A stretch of DNA of 64,000 nt from Variovorax saccharolyticus (GTDB lineage Bacteria; Pseudomonadota; Gammaproteobacteria; Burkholderiales; Burkholderiaceae_C): the NCBI RefSeq assembly GCF_030316765.1, contig NZ_JASZYT010000014.1, forward strand, positions 62,001 through 126,000, in the 5' to 3' direction. Below are positions 43,159-51,942 of this stretch, piece after piece. Under the pieces are notes generated by a model. The model saw only the letters and a list, made by a program, of their open reading frames with translations. It was not told the origin of the DNA and did no database searches. The first letter of the stretch is position 1, and every line of letters begins with the position of its first letter. Made by a program: the position numbers and the translations under genes.

Positions 43159-44577
43159 TCATCCCCAGAAACCTGGAGCCGCCCGGCCGACGTCCAGAGC
43201 CAAAGGGAGACGCCAGCACAACGCGATCAGGTGACGAGTCCGCTCCGTGCCCAAGTGATCTTGGGCCTGCGACAGGAACTTAGCCTCGAGTTGCTCGTCG
43301 CTGAGGGGGCGCTTCGCGGAGCCGATGTGTGGACTAACCTGTGCCTCCAAGCGCTGGCCACTTTGCAGCACGATCGAGGCGCGCGCCTCGTCAGGACGCA
43401 GGTCCGACGCGACCGATGCAAAGATGCGCCGGCGTAGGGCAATTATCGCTGGATCGCGCACGCAGGCATCACTGGCTTCGTTCAAGTCGGCTCTACCGTA
43501 ATACAGCGCCGCCGCAGCCCAGTGATGCAGGCTCACCTGCGCTTCATAGCTGTCCTTTGGCTCATCCTTGCCCGTCAAAGCGAGGCTGAGTTCGTGAACC
43601 TGGATTTCAACGCGCTCGATGTCACCTCGCGAGAAGGAATGCAAGCGTGCCAGTTCAAGACAGACGTCGGTGGCAGCGTGAATCAGGCATCCGTTGGGGA
43701 ACGGCTTGATGGCCACATTCATGCATTCCCAATGTTGGCCTAGACGTTCCGTCAATGCCTCCGGGTATGACGGGCGTCCAACCACCGACAAAAGGCCATT
43801 CGGGCTCGACAACGGCTCAGCGTGACAGGTGAAGTCGTTCGCTGCCAGGTGGGCGGCGAGCAGGCCGCTACGTCCGGCATTGCCGGGTATGAATGCCGCG
43901 GACATGGTCCCGTGGGACGACCGGAACCCTCCCCCCTGCATAGCAGCGATGCCCATCGCCCAGACAAGTTGCTTCGCCGACAGACCCATCAGCTTGCCCA
44001 CGCCTGTAGCGACCCCGATCGCGCCTGTCAAACCTGTCATGTAGTGCCCAACATGACAAGCCGCAGGTCCAACGGCCAACGCGCAACTCAACCGGCACTG
44101 AACCTCGTGAGAGATCATTAGGGCGTGCAGAAAGTCGGATCCTGATACCCGGTGCTGTTCGGCGTAAGCAAGCAACGCAGCCACAGTGGGTGCCGCGGGA
44201 TGCACGACTGTCTCAACATGAGCATCGTCGAACGCGTGCGCTCCAACGCTCAACCCATTCAACAGCGCCGCACTGAGCGGGTCCAGGCGGACGCCTCGGC
44301 CAATCACAGTGCAGGCTTGAGAACCCGACAGCGCTTTTAGTGCCGGCAGTGCCTGCTCTACGGCGCTGTGGAAGGCGCCGCCGTGCGCGCATCCCACCCA
44401 GTTTAGGAAAGCGCGCGCCGCCTCATGCTGTACCGGCGCCGGCAGGTCTGACCAAACCGACTCAATCACAAAGCTCGCAAGTTCCTCGGTATGCCGGGCC
44501 CCAAGCGGCCGCGCATCGGAAGCAGTGGGCTGAATCAGGCCGCCTTCACAGGCAGCCACGGGCATGGTACCGATCAT
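43159..44577 (-). CDS. MmgE/PrpD-family protein
   Basis: A 472-residue member of the 2-methylcitrate dehydratase/iminodisuccinate-epimerase superfamily. It begins near MIGTMPVAACEGGLIQPTAS, and the family hallmarks are LNWVGCAHGG, LNGLSVGAHAFDDAHVETVV, HPAAPTVAALLA, GAIGVATGVGKLMGLSA and KPFPNGCLIHAATDVCLE. It is likely a dehydratase, isomerase or epimerase acting on a polycarboxylate; the actual substrate cannot be read from sequence. Its start overlaps the amidohydrolase stop by ATGA. Confidence 0.88.
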   Translation of the reverse strand: MIGTMPVAACEGGLIQPTASDARPLGARHTEELASFVIESVWSDLPAPVQHEAARAFLNWVGCAHGGAFHSAVEQALPALKALSGSQACTVIGRGVRLDPLSAALLNGLSVGAHAFDDAHVETVVHPAAPTVAALLAYAEQHRVSGSDFLHALMISHEVQCRLSCALAVGPAACHVGHYMTGLTGAIGVATGVGKLMGLSAKQLVWAMGIAAMQGGGFRSSHGTMSAAFIPGNAGRSGLLAAHLAANDFTCHAEPLSSPNGLLSVVGRPSYPEALTERLGQHWECMNVAIKPFPNGCLIHAATDVCLELARLHSFSRGDIERVEIQVHELSLALTGKDEPKDSYEAQVSLHHWAAAALYYGRADLNEASDACVRDPAIIALRRRIFASVASDLRPDEARASIVLQSGQRLEAQVSPHIGSAKRPLSDEQLEAKFLSQAQDHLGTERTRHLIALCWRLPLALDVGRAAPGFWG

Positions 44578-45698
44578 GACCCGCTCGCAAGATCGCCCGC
44601 TTTTTCCAATGCTGGTAGTCGATATGCCCGGCAGGCCGTCCGATAGAACAAATCCCGACGCTCGTCTGGAGCCAATGCGGCTGTCGCCCGTTTGAACACG
44701 TTCCACAAAGCGGTGTAGCCGCAAGACTGCCGGTCGACCGGAAAATTGCTCTCAAACATGCAGCGCTGCGGGCCGAATGCTTCAATGCATTCGTCGATCA
44801 ACGGTGCCCACGCGGGCGCCAAGTCAGCCGACGTCGCGGGGGCTTCACGATGCTCAAACCCGAAGCCAAACATGGGCATGCCCATCCCACCGATCTTCGC
44901 AAAGACATTCGGCCTTGCGGCCAGCTTGCGAAGGTCAGCTCTCCATCGGGAGATCACAGATGCGCGCTCTTTGCCAAACTTGCCAACCCCGATCACGCCC
45001 CCGACATGGTTCAACACGATGCGCGTATCGGGAAAAGCTGCTGCCAGGTCGACCAACTCCTCGATCTGATGGTGGAAGATCCAAGCGTCAAAGCTGAGAT
45101 CCCGCCGCCTTAACAGCGCGAAGCCCTTTCTGAAATCCCCGTCCAGCAACAGGTGCGGAACCGCCGGATGCTTGATAAACCGCCCTACGGGTCCGTCGTC
45201 ATGGGCAGCGTTGTGCCGCACGCCACGGAGCCTGCCCTGACCTGATTCAAGTTGCGCATCCAGGGTTTCCGACACGCCCGATCCGAGTGTGAGATCGGCG
45301 CCTGAAACGATCCCCGCCGCGACTTGACAGGGGCCCCACCGGCTCTGAATTGGCGCGGCAGTAGCATCCACTAGGAACTCGACCTCACCGACGGGTTTCA
45401 ACGCTTCCGCGCCGCCTTGTCGCCAACCCCATCGGTACGCCTCGACGCACACCGTCCCGATGATGTTGTGTCCGGCGCTGATATCGCGCCGCAGGTCTGT
45501 TGGCTGGTAGTAATGCGGGTCCCCGGCGGCCCCGAATACATGGTGATGAGCATCGACTATAGGAAAGCCCGGTTCCACCGCGACCTCACCCAGCGCGCGC
45601 TCGTGCCATTCATTGAGCGCATTGGTGTTGCGCGGCGTGCTGCCACGATAGCTGGACGCATGGTCCTCAATTTCCGCCGCTTCGATGACGCTTGGCAC
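44574..45698 (-). CDS. Amidohydrolase-family (TIM-barrel) hydrolase
   Basis: A 374-residue metal-dependent hydrolase of the 2-pyrone-4,6-dicarboxylate lactonase-like group. It has the metal motif PIVDAHHHVFG, then IVLNHVGGVIG, KIGGMGMPMFGFGF, and the terminal RCMFESNFPVDR with the catalytic-type Asp. It would hydrolyse a lactone or C-C bond of a dicarboxylate. First gene of the minus-strand unit, with ATGA coupling to the PrpD gene. It is a paralogue of the hydrolase at 59155. Confidence 0.92.
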   Translation of the reverse strand: MPSVIEAAEIEDHASSYRGSTPRNTNALNEWHERALGEVAVEPGFPIVDAHHHVFGAAGDPHYYQPTDLRRDISAGHNIIGTVCVEAYRWGWRQGGAEALKPVGEVEFLVDATAAPIQSRWGPCQVAAGIVSGADLTLGSGVSETLDAQLESGQGRLRGVRHNAAHDDGPVGRFIKHPAVPHLLLDGDFRKGFALLRRRDLSFDAWIFHHQIEELVDLAAAFPDTRIVLNHVGGVIGVGKFGKERASVISRWRADLRKLAARPNVFAKIGGMGMPMFGFGFEHREAPATSADLAPAWAPLIDECIEAFGPQRCMFESNFPVDRQSCGYTALWNVFKRATAALAPDERRDLFYRTACRAYRLPALEKAGDLASGS

Positions 45699-45771
45699 TC
45701 TGGTCTCCTGAATGGATGACAGATGTTAGGAGGAGGCACGTGAGCATAGCTTGAGGAATTAGACGCAGCCA

Positions 45772-45788
45772 CTTTCCGATTCGGAAAG
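45772..45788. promoter_or_regulatory. Perfect 17-bp palindrome CTTTCCGA-T-TCGGAAAG
   Basis: An 8-bp perfect dyad about a central T in the divergent gap between the amidohydrolase (minus) and CoxL (plus) genes. TTCCGA/TCGGAA half-sites are typical of dimeric regulators such as the IclR or GntR families. It lies 74 bases from the amidohydrolase start and is well placed to control both directions. The rest of this 313-base gap shows nothing else. Confidence 0.6.
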
Positions 45789-46011
45789 GTGCACAGCGCC
45801 GGGTAACAACCCGCTGAATGGGAAAGCGATACGGGCGTCACCGTCGACGCCAGGGCCAGGCCCCGCGCGATTTCTACGCACGACACGATCACAGTCGCTT
45901 TCATCAAACTTCCAAGCCGACAGCGCGCCTAACATTGCCAGCTTTCAAGGACCCCGAAAGGTGTTCCGGAACCGTGCAGGCGCACACTTCGAGGCAAGGT
46001 ACCCCGCAGAC

Positions 46012-48336
46012 ATGAATGTCCCTTCACTCCATACCACAGGCAGCCGGCGCGAAGATGCCCGGTTGACTGTCGGACGCGGCCAGTACGTCGATGACGTTCC
46101 CATGGATGCCGCTTTGCGCGTTGTTTTCGTGCGCTCGCCCTATGCCTCAGCCTTCGTTAAATCCGTCGACGTCAGCGCTGCGCTTGCGCTCCCGGGCGTG
46201 GTGGCTGTCCTTACCGGTGCCGACATGTTGGCTGAGGGCTTCAATGCATGCCCGACGCCCTTCAAACTTGACCAGGGAGACGGGACCTTCGCATTTGAGA
46301 CGCCTCGGCCTTTCCTGGTGCAAGACCGCGTGCGTTTCGTCGGCGAGCCAGTCGCCATGGTGCTGGCCGACAGCTTTGCCTCCGCCCAAGACGCTGCGGA
46401 TCTGGTGGTGGTCGAATTTGAAGACTCGCCAGCGGTCACCGACGTTCATGCCGCCCAAGATGCTGCCGCGCCCCAGGTCTGGAACGATCGTCCATCCAAC
46501 ATTGCATTCCACTGGCGTGGCGGTGACATGGCCAAGGTCGATCGCGCACTGGCCTCGTCGCATCATGTGGCTCGCCTGGCATCCCACATCAGCCGCGTCG
46601 CCGCGATGCCGCTGGAGCCGCGCGCAGCGCTCGCGTATTTCGGCGCGGACGGAAGGCCGGTCTTGCATCTCTCGCATCAAAGCCCGCACCAGATGCGTGA
46701 CGAACTCGCCCGCCTGTTCAAGCTCGGTGCGGACCAACTGCGAGTGATCGCAAGTGATGTAGGCGGCTCCTTTGGCATGAAATGGGGCCCGCAACGCGAG
46801 GAGATACTCGTTTTTTGGGCCGCGTTGCGTTTGAGGCGAGTCGTGCGATGGACCGCTCAGCGCTCAGAGTCTTTTCTGTCAGACGAGCACGCCCGAGACG
46901 TGGTCGTGACAAGCGAGCTTGGACTCGACGCCCAAGGCAGGTTCACGGCCCTGCGGGTGAGGTACGACGTCAACGTGGGGGCATACATGTTCCAGCGGTC
47001 GACCTCGCCAGTGAACAACATCGGCGGCATTGCCGGTGTCTACACAACGCCTGCAATCGCCGCAGAAGCCGTCGGTATCTTTACGAACACGCAATCAACG
47101 GCGGCCTACCGCGGCGCAGGCCGCCCCGACGCCACCTACGCCATTGAGCGGATCATCGACGTCGCGGCCGTCGAGATGGGCATCGATCCTGCAGAACTGC
47201 GGCGGCGCAACTTGATCCCCACCACCGCCATGCCGTACCGAACCGCCTTCCGCTTCGAGTACGACTGCGGCAACTTCGAGTCCAACCTCGACAAGGCCAT
47301 GGAGCTAGCAGGCTATTTGACTTTCCCGGAGCGGCGAGAGGCGTCAAAAGCACGTGGGAAGCTGCGCGGAATCGGCATCGCCATGCCCATCGAGATGGCC
47401 GGCGCTGTCGGCAGGGATCGGTCGAGAGTGCACGCCCATCCTGACGGCCGCGTGACATTGACCACTGGAACCATGTCTGTGGGTCAAGGTCACGAGACAG
47501 GTTTCTCCCGCCTTGTGGCCAAGGCCCTAGGCCTACCGCTGGAGAAGGTGACGTATTTGCAAGGCGATACGGACCGCTTGATCGATGGCCGAGGAAACGG
47601 CGGTTCTTCCGCTCTGATTCAAGGCGGCTCTGCAGTCACCAAGGCAGTCGATGATCTGATCGAAAATGGCCGAGTGGCGTCGGCCACGTTGTTTGAGGCG
47701 CACTATTCCGACGTCGAATTTTCTTACGGTTCCTATCGTGTTCGCGGTACTGACCGTTCAATCACGCTAGCTGAACTCGCTCAGCACCTCGCGGCACGCG
47801 AGGGGGAAAACAAGGATTTGGCAGGAGCTGGAGAGTTCGCGCCGAACAGGCCGACTTTTCCGAATGGTTGTCATATCTGCGAGGTAGAGATCGATCCCGA
47901 GACCGGCCTGGTTACGCCGATGCGATACGTCTCGGTTGAAGATGTCGGCCGTGTCCTGAATCCCGCTCTTGTGGAAGGCCAGATCCACGGCGGTGTCGTG
48001 CAGGGCATCGGGCAGGTGCTGTTAGAGCAGATCAGGTACGACAGCGCCGGCCAACTCGTGACAGGCTCATTTAGTGACTACGCGATGCCCCGGGCTTCCG
48101 ACATGCCTGAGATCGAAAGCGTCAATCTGGAAACGCCTACTGCGCTAAATCCACTTGGCGTCAAAGGCGTCGGCGAAGCCGGGACCGTCGGGGCGTTGAG
48201 CGCAACGATCAATGCCGTTTGCAACGCGCTGCAGCCGGCGGGCGTTCGTCACCTTGACATGCCGGCAACGCCTATGCGGGTATGGAAGGCATTGCGTGAT
48301 GCCGGCTACGCAACACAAACATCGACCAAGCCATGA
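46012..48336 (+). CDS. Molybdenum hydroxylase large subunit (CoxL/aldehyde-oxidase family)
   Basis: A 774-residue subunit beginning MNVPSLHTTGSRREDARLTV. Cofactor-binding segments are VGGSFGMKWGPQREEILV, AYRGAGRPDATYAIERIID and SVGQGHETGFSRLVAKALGL. The catalytic Glu is in KGVGEAGTVGALSATI. The AYRGAGR loop is that of form II/general hydroxylases, not the AYRCSFR of true CO dehydrogenases, so an organic substrate is likely. It is followed by the 2Fe-2S and FAD subunits with an ATGA overlap. No signal peptide, so cytoplasmic. Confidence 0.92.
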   Translation: MNVPSLHTTGSRREDARLTVGRGQYVDDVPMDAALRVVFVRSPYASAFVKSVDVSAALALPGVVAVLTGADMLAEGFNACPTPFKLDQGDGTFAFETPRPFLVQDRVRFVGEPVAMVLADSFASAQDAADLVVVEFEDSPAVTDVHAAQDAAAPQVWNDRPSNIAFHWRGGDMAKVDRALASSHHVARLASHISRVAAMPLEPRAALAYFGADGRPVLHLSHQSPHQMRDELARLFKLGADQLRVIASDVGGSFGMKWGPQREEILVFWAALRLRRVVRWTAQRSESFLSDEHARDVVVTSELGLDAQGRFTALRVRYDVNVGAYMFQRSTSPVNNIGGIAGVYTTPAIAAEAVGIFTNTQSTAAYRGAGRPDATYAIERIIDVAAVEMGIDPAELRRRNLIPTTAMPYRTAFRFEYDCGNFESNLDKAMELAGYLTFPERREASKARGKLRGIGIAMPIEMAGAVGRDRSRVHAHPDGRVTLTTGTMSVGQGHETGFSRLVAKALGLPLEKVTYLQGDTDRLIDGRGNGGSSALIQGGSAVTKAVDDLIENGRVASATLFEAHYSDVEFSYGSYRVRGTDRSITLAELAQHLAAREGENKDLAGAGEFAPNRPTFPNGCHICEVEIDPETGLVTPMRYVSVEDVGRVLNPALVEGQIHGGVVQGIGQVLLEQIRYDSAGQLVTGSFSDYAMPRASDMPEIESVNLETPTALNPLGVKGVGEAGTVGALSATINAVCNALQPAGVRHLDMPATPMRVWKALRDAGYATQTSTKP

Positions 48337-48827
48337 AGAAGAATGTCACCCTCAAAGTCAACGGCAATGCCGTTGCGCTGAACGTCGACGCGCGCACACT
48401 GCTAGTCGAATTGCTGCGCACCCACCTAGGGCTGACTGGTACGCATGTGGGTTGTGACACATCCCAATGCGGTGCCTGTACCGTGCACGTGGACGGGAGA
48501 GCGATCAAATCGTGTTCTGTCCTGGCCGTGCAGATGCAGGGATCGGAAGTCATAACCATCGAAGGGCTGGCGGCCGCCGATGGGACGCCCCATCCGATGC
48601 AGAAAGCCTTCATGGAGGAGCACGCGCTGCAGTGCGGCTTTTGCACCCCAGGCATGGTGATGAGCTGCATTGAGCTCGTCAAGCGCTGCCCGAATGCCGA
48701 CAACCATGCAATCCGGGATCAACTGCAAGGAAATCTGTGCCGATGCACCGGCTACCAGAACATCGTCAAGGCGGTCCTTCATGGCGCGCGCGCGATGGCC
48801 GCGGCCGATGCGCCGCAGCAGACGTAA
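48333..48827 (+). CDS. Molybdenum hydroxylase 2Fe-2S subunit (CoxS type)
   Basis: A 164-residue small subunit with two 2Fe-2S clusters: GCDTSQCGACTVHVDGR plus a later Cys, and LQCGFCTPGMVMSCIEL with GNLCRCTGYQNIVKAV. No Tat signal, unlike the PaoA subunit in this window. Its start overlaps the CoxL stop by ATGA, and it passes electrons from the molybdenum site to the FAD subunit encoded next. Confidence 0.94.
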   Translation: MKKNVTLKVNGNAVALNVDARTLLVELLRTHLGLTGTHVGCDTSQCGACTVHVDGRAIKSCSVLAVQMQGSEVITIEGLAAADGTPHPMQKAFMEEHALQCGFCTPGMVMSCIELVKRCPNADNHAIRDQLQGNLCRCTGYQNIVKAVLHGARAMAAADAPQQT

Positions 48828-48840
48828 AGGGGCAACGAGC

Positions 48841-49638
48841 ATGTACGAAACTGATTACGAGCATCCTTTGACATTGGCTGAGGCGGTTCAGGCCCTCAAG
48901 CGCACCGGCGGCCGGCCCCTGGCCGGAGGTCAGACCTTGGTTGCAGCGATGAAAACGCGGCTCTCGCAGCCGGGCACATTGGTCGACATTGCAGGCGTTC
49001 CCGGTCTTCGCGGGGTGCGAATCACCGGTACGTCGATCCTCATCGGCGCAATGACACGCCACGTTGACGTCGCATCATCACCAGAGGTCATGCGGGCGAT
49101 CCCGGCGCTGGCGCACCTTGCCGGCGGCATTGGCGACAGGCAGGTGCGAAACATGGGCACCGTCGGAGGGTCGGTCGCCAACAATGACCCCGCGGCTTGT
49201 TACCCGGCCGCCGTGCTGGCACTCGGAGCAATCATCCACACGAGCGAGCGAGCGATCCCGGCCGAAAAATTCTTCGTGAGCATGTACGAAACGTCGCTGA
49301 ACGAGGACGAGCTGATCACCGAGGTCGAGTTTCCTATCCCGCGGCGGGCGGGCTACGTTAAATTCGAACAGCAGGCTTCACGTTTCGCACTGGTCGGGGT
49401 CTTTGTTGCTGACACTGGGACCGGCGTCAGGGTGGCTGTCACTGGTGCAGCTTCCGTCGTTTTTCGCGTGGCCGAGATCGAGCGCAGCCTGACGACCGCC
49501 TTCACTCCGGAGAGCGCCAAGAGCGCGACCGTGTCATCCAAGGACCTGTCTTCGGACATCCATGCAACTTCGGAGTACCGCGCGCACCTTATCGCTGTCA
49601 TCGCGGCGCAAGCGGTCAGTCAAGCGCTCGCCGGCTGA
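48841..49638 (+). CDS. Molybdenum hydroxylase FAD subunit (CoxM type)
   Basis: A 265-residue flavoprotein subunit starting MYETDYEHPLTLAEAVQALK at ATG 48841. FAD-binding segments are RPLAGGQTLVAAMKTRL and RNMGTVGGSVANNDPAACYP. It is of ordinary length and lacks the extra Cys insertion of the PaoB-like subunit. It completes the CoxLSM set and ends 34 bases before the convergent LysR stop. Confidence 0.93.
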   Translation: MYETDYEHPLTLAEAVQALKRTGGRPLAGGQTLVAAMKTRLSQPGTLVDIAGVPGLRGVRITGTSILIGAMTRHVDVASSPEVMRAIPALAHLAGGIGDRQVRNMGTVGGSVANNDPAACYPAAVLALGAIIHTSERAIPAEKFFVSMYETSLNEDELITEVEFPIPRRAGYVKFEQQASRFALVGVFVADTGTGVRVAVTGAASVVFRVAEIERSLTTAFTPESAKSATVSSKDLSSDIHATSEYRAHLIAVIAAQAVSQALAG

Positions 49639-49671
49639 TGACCCATGCCATCGCAGCCGCAGACGTCACTT

Positions 49672-50616
49672 CTATGCCTCGGGTCCGGCGGGACGCGCGA
49701 CCACCGTGTGATCGGCAACTCCAGCCAGGGTTTCGGCAACGAGAAAATCAATGAACTGCTTGGCAACGGGTGATAGGGAGCGTCCCATCCGCGTCACGAC
49801 GCCGACGGGACGCGACATGGTTGGTCTTCTCAATGGCACACCGACCAGATGGTCCGTGTTTACAAGGTGCATCGCAAGAAGCGGAAGCGCCGATAACCCA
49901 AGGCCAGCTGACACCAGCGCCCCTGCCGCGGCGATGCTTGGGTACTCGATGGCAGGCGTGACGCGCAACCCTTGTCTGAGAAACGCCGCATCCGTGATGG
50001 GGCGAATGCTGCTCTTGTAATCGGCAGAAATGAACGGGCGGGTTGTGAACGCCGTCCAGTTCACCGTGGACCTGGCGGCCAGCGGGTCGTCCCTGCGACA
50101 TAGCAGGACGAACGGATCATCCAGCAGGTGCCGATAGTCCAAACGTTGGTCAGGCCGCGGACGCACCGTGATACCAAGGTCAGCGCGACCTTCGTCAATC
50201 AGGGTGCTAAGGACCTCGGCTTGGTTTTCGAGCAGGGAGAACTCCACCAGCGGGTGGCGCTCTCGAAACCGGGCGATCACGTTGGGCACGATCGCCGCTC
50301 CGGTGGACGGCAACGCAGCTATGGTGACCGTGCCACTTCGGCCTTCCAGGAACTGGGCGAGCTCGCTGAAGGAACTGTTGAAGTTGTCGAGGATGCGCGC
50401 GGCGATGGGGAGCAGTTCGTGACCGGCGGGTGTGAGTCCGACATGCTGGGTGCTGCGATCAAAGAGTCGCGTGCCCAGGGCCTGCTCGGCAAGCTTGATG
50501 GTGCGGCTCAGCGCAGGCTGCGAAACGTGAAGCGTTTGCGCAGCCGCGCGAAAACTCAAGGTGCTGGCCACACTGACGAAGGCCTCGAGCTGGGCAAGCG
50601 TGATCCGAATGCGCAT
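49672..50616 (-). CDS. LysR-family transcriptional regulator
   Basis: A 314-residue LysR protein with HTH segment FRAAAQTLHVSQPALSRTIK and effector domain containing EGRADLGITVRPRPDQRLDY and PAGHELLPIAARILDNFN. It diverges from the CaiB CoA-transferase at 50700 across an 83-base gap containing a dyad, so that gene is its most probable target. Confidence 0.93.
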   Translation of the reverse strand: MRIRITLAQLEAFVSVASTLSFRAAAQTLHVSQPALSRTIKLAEQALGTRLFDRSTQHVGLTPAGHELLPIAARILDNFNSSFSELAQFLEGRSGTVTIAALPSTGAAIVPNVIARFRERHPLVEFSLLENQAEVLSTLIDEGRADLGITVRPRPDQRLDYRHLLDDPFVLLCRRDDPLAARSTVNWTAFTTRPFISADYKSSIRPITDAAFLRQGLRVTPAIEYPSIAAAGALVSAGLGLSALPLLAMHLVNTDHLVGVPLRRPTMSRPVGVVTRMGRSLSPVAKQFIDFLVAETLAGVADHTVVARPAGPEA

Positions 50617-50652
50617 GTCGTCCCCTAGGGTGCTGATTCGATCTTGTTATCA

Positions 50653-50665
50653 AACCTATAAGGTT
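50653..50665. promoter_or_regulatory. Dyad AACCT-ATA-AGGTT in LysR/CoA-transferase gap
   Basis: A perfect 5-bp inverted repeat with a 3-base centre, in the short divergent region between the LysR gene and the CoA-transferase. LysR proteins typically bind AT-rich interrupted dyads here. Its half-site AGGTT also occurs in the recurring GGTTAACC motif, but spacing differs, so I list it separately. Confidence 0.4.
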
Positions 50666-50699
50666 ATTGTCCTTCACACATGACCCCGCAGGGAGGAAA

Positions 50700-51899
50700 A
50701 TGCACTGCAAAACGGAGACAAGGGCCGCAAGGCCTTCGAAATTGCATATGGAACAGACGCTCAAAGGCATCCGGGTCATTGAGCTCGGCCAAGTCCTCGC
50801 CGGGCCATTTGCCGGAGCCATCTTGGCCGACCTCGGCGCCGAGGTTGTGAAAATCGAACGCGTCGACGGTGGCGACGACGCGCGTCACATGGGTGAGCCC
50901 TTCCGCAACGGTGACTCCCACTGCTTTCACATCTTCAACCGCGGGAAGAGGTCGGTCGCGCTCGATATGAATTCCGACGCGGGACACGCGGCGTTCGAAG
51001 AGCTCGTCGCCGGCGCTGATATTCTGATTTGCAATCTGCGGCCCGGGGTGACGCAAACTCTGGGGGTCGATGGCGAGTCGATGTGCAAACATCATCCCCG
51101 CTTGATCTACTGTGAGATCTCGGCGTTCGGTGCTGCGGGACCGATGAGCAAGTTGCCTGGGTACGAACCCATGCTGCAAGCCTTCAGCGGCCTGTCAAGT
51201 ATCAATGGCGGTCCAGACGATCCGCCAATGCGATCGGGTGCATCCGTCTGCGACCAAGGCAGCGGCATGTGGATTGTCATCGGTGCACTGGCCATGCTTC
51301 AGAGACGCCACCACTCCGGAAGAGGCGGCATCGTCAGCACTTCGCTGCTGGAGACTGCATTGGTATGGGCGGCACAAAAGACTGACGCTTACCAGAACGA
51401 GGGGCGCGTTCCTGAACGGCACCGCTCCGGCCATCCCGGATTTGTTCCGTACGAGGCATTTGAGACTGCGGACGCCCCGTTGGTCATCTGCTGCGGCAAT
51501 GACCGTCTGTTCACAAAACTAGCGCACGAGCTTCAGCGGCCGGACTGGATATCCGACAGTCGTTTTTCCACCAATCGCGCAAGGTTGAGGAACAAGAGTG
51601 CGTTGCTGGCCGAGATGACCCCGCTGCTGCGTGCCGAGTCCCGGGCTCATTGGATCGCCAGACTCAACGACGCGGGGGTGCCTTGCGCGCAGGTCCATAC
51701 AGTCGCTGAGGCAATGGTGCACCCGCAGATCGAGGCTCTGGGCCTGATGCAGGAGATTCCCGGTGAGGATTTTCGCTTGACCGGATTGCCTTTGGTCATC
51801 AACGGCCAGCGGCCAGCGCTGCGGTCCGCGGCGCCGAGGCTTGGCGAACACAACGACGCCTACCAACTGAATTCTGCGGGAGAGTTGCGAGCTTGTTGA
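50700..51899 (+). CDS. CaiB/BaiF family (class III) CoA-transferase
   Basis: A 399-residue class III CoA-transferase. Key segments: GIRVIELGQVLAGPFAGAIL, LGAEVVKIERVDGGDD, NRGKRSVALDMNSDAG, and the catalytic Asp in SVCDQGSGMWIVIGAL. It moves CoA from a donor thioester to a carboxylic acid. ATG 50700 has GGGAGG 3 bases upstream; ATG 50748 (MEQTLKGIRV) fits the usual family start and is an alternative. It is divergent from a LysR gene and followed by the SMP-30 gene after 43 bases. Confidence 0.92.
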   Translation: MHCKTETRAARPSKLHMEQTLKGIRVIELGQVLAGPFAGAILADLGAEVVKIERVDGGDDARHMGEPFRNGDSHCFHIFNRGKRSVALDMNSDAGHAAFEELVAGADILICNLRPGVTQTLGVDGESMCKHHPRLIYCEISAFGAAGPMSKLPGYEPMLQAFSGLSSINGGPDDPPMRSGASVCDQGSGMWIVIGALAMLQRRHHSGRGGIVSTSLLETALVWAAQKTDAYQNEGRVPERHRSGHPGFVPYEAFETADAPLVICCGNDRLFTKLAHELQRPDWISDSRFSTNRARLRNKSALLAEMTPLLRAESRAHWIARLNDAGVPCAQVHTVAEAMVHPQIEALGLMQEIPGEDFRLTGLPLVINGQRPALRSAAPRLGEHNDAYQLNSAGELRAC

Positions 51900-51942
51900 G
51901 CCCGGACTTTGGCGTCTCGCAACCTCCCTCGAAGAGTTCCGT

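Noticed and set aside
46012..49638. Carbon monoxide dehydrogenase (CoxLSM of CO oxidisers)
   Set aside because: The active-site loop reads AYRGAGR, not AYRCSFR, so a general molybdenum hydroxylase is the safer call despite a CoxG-like gene nearby.
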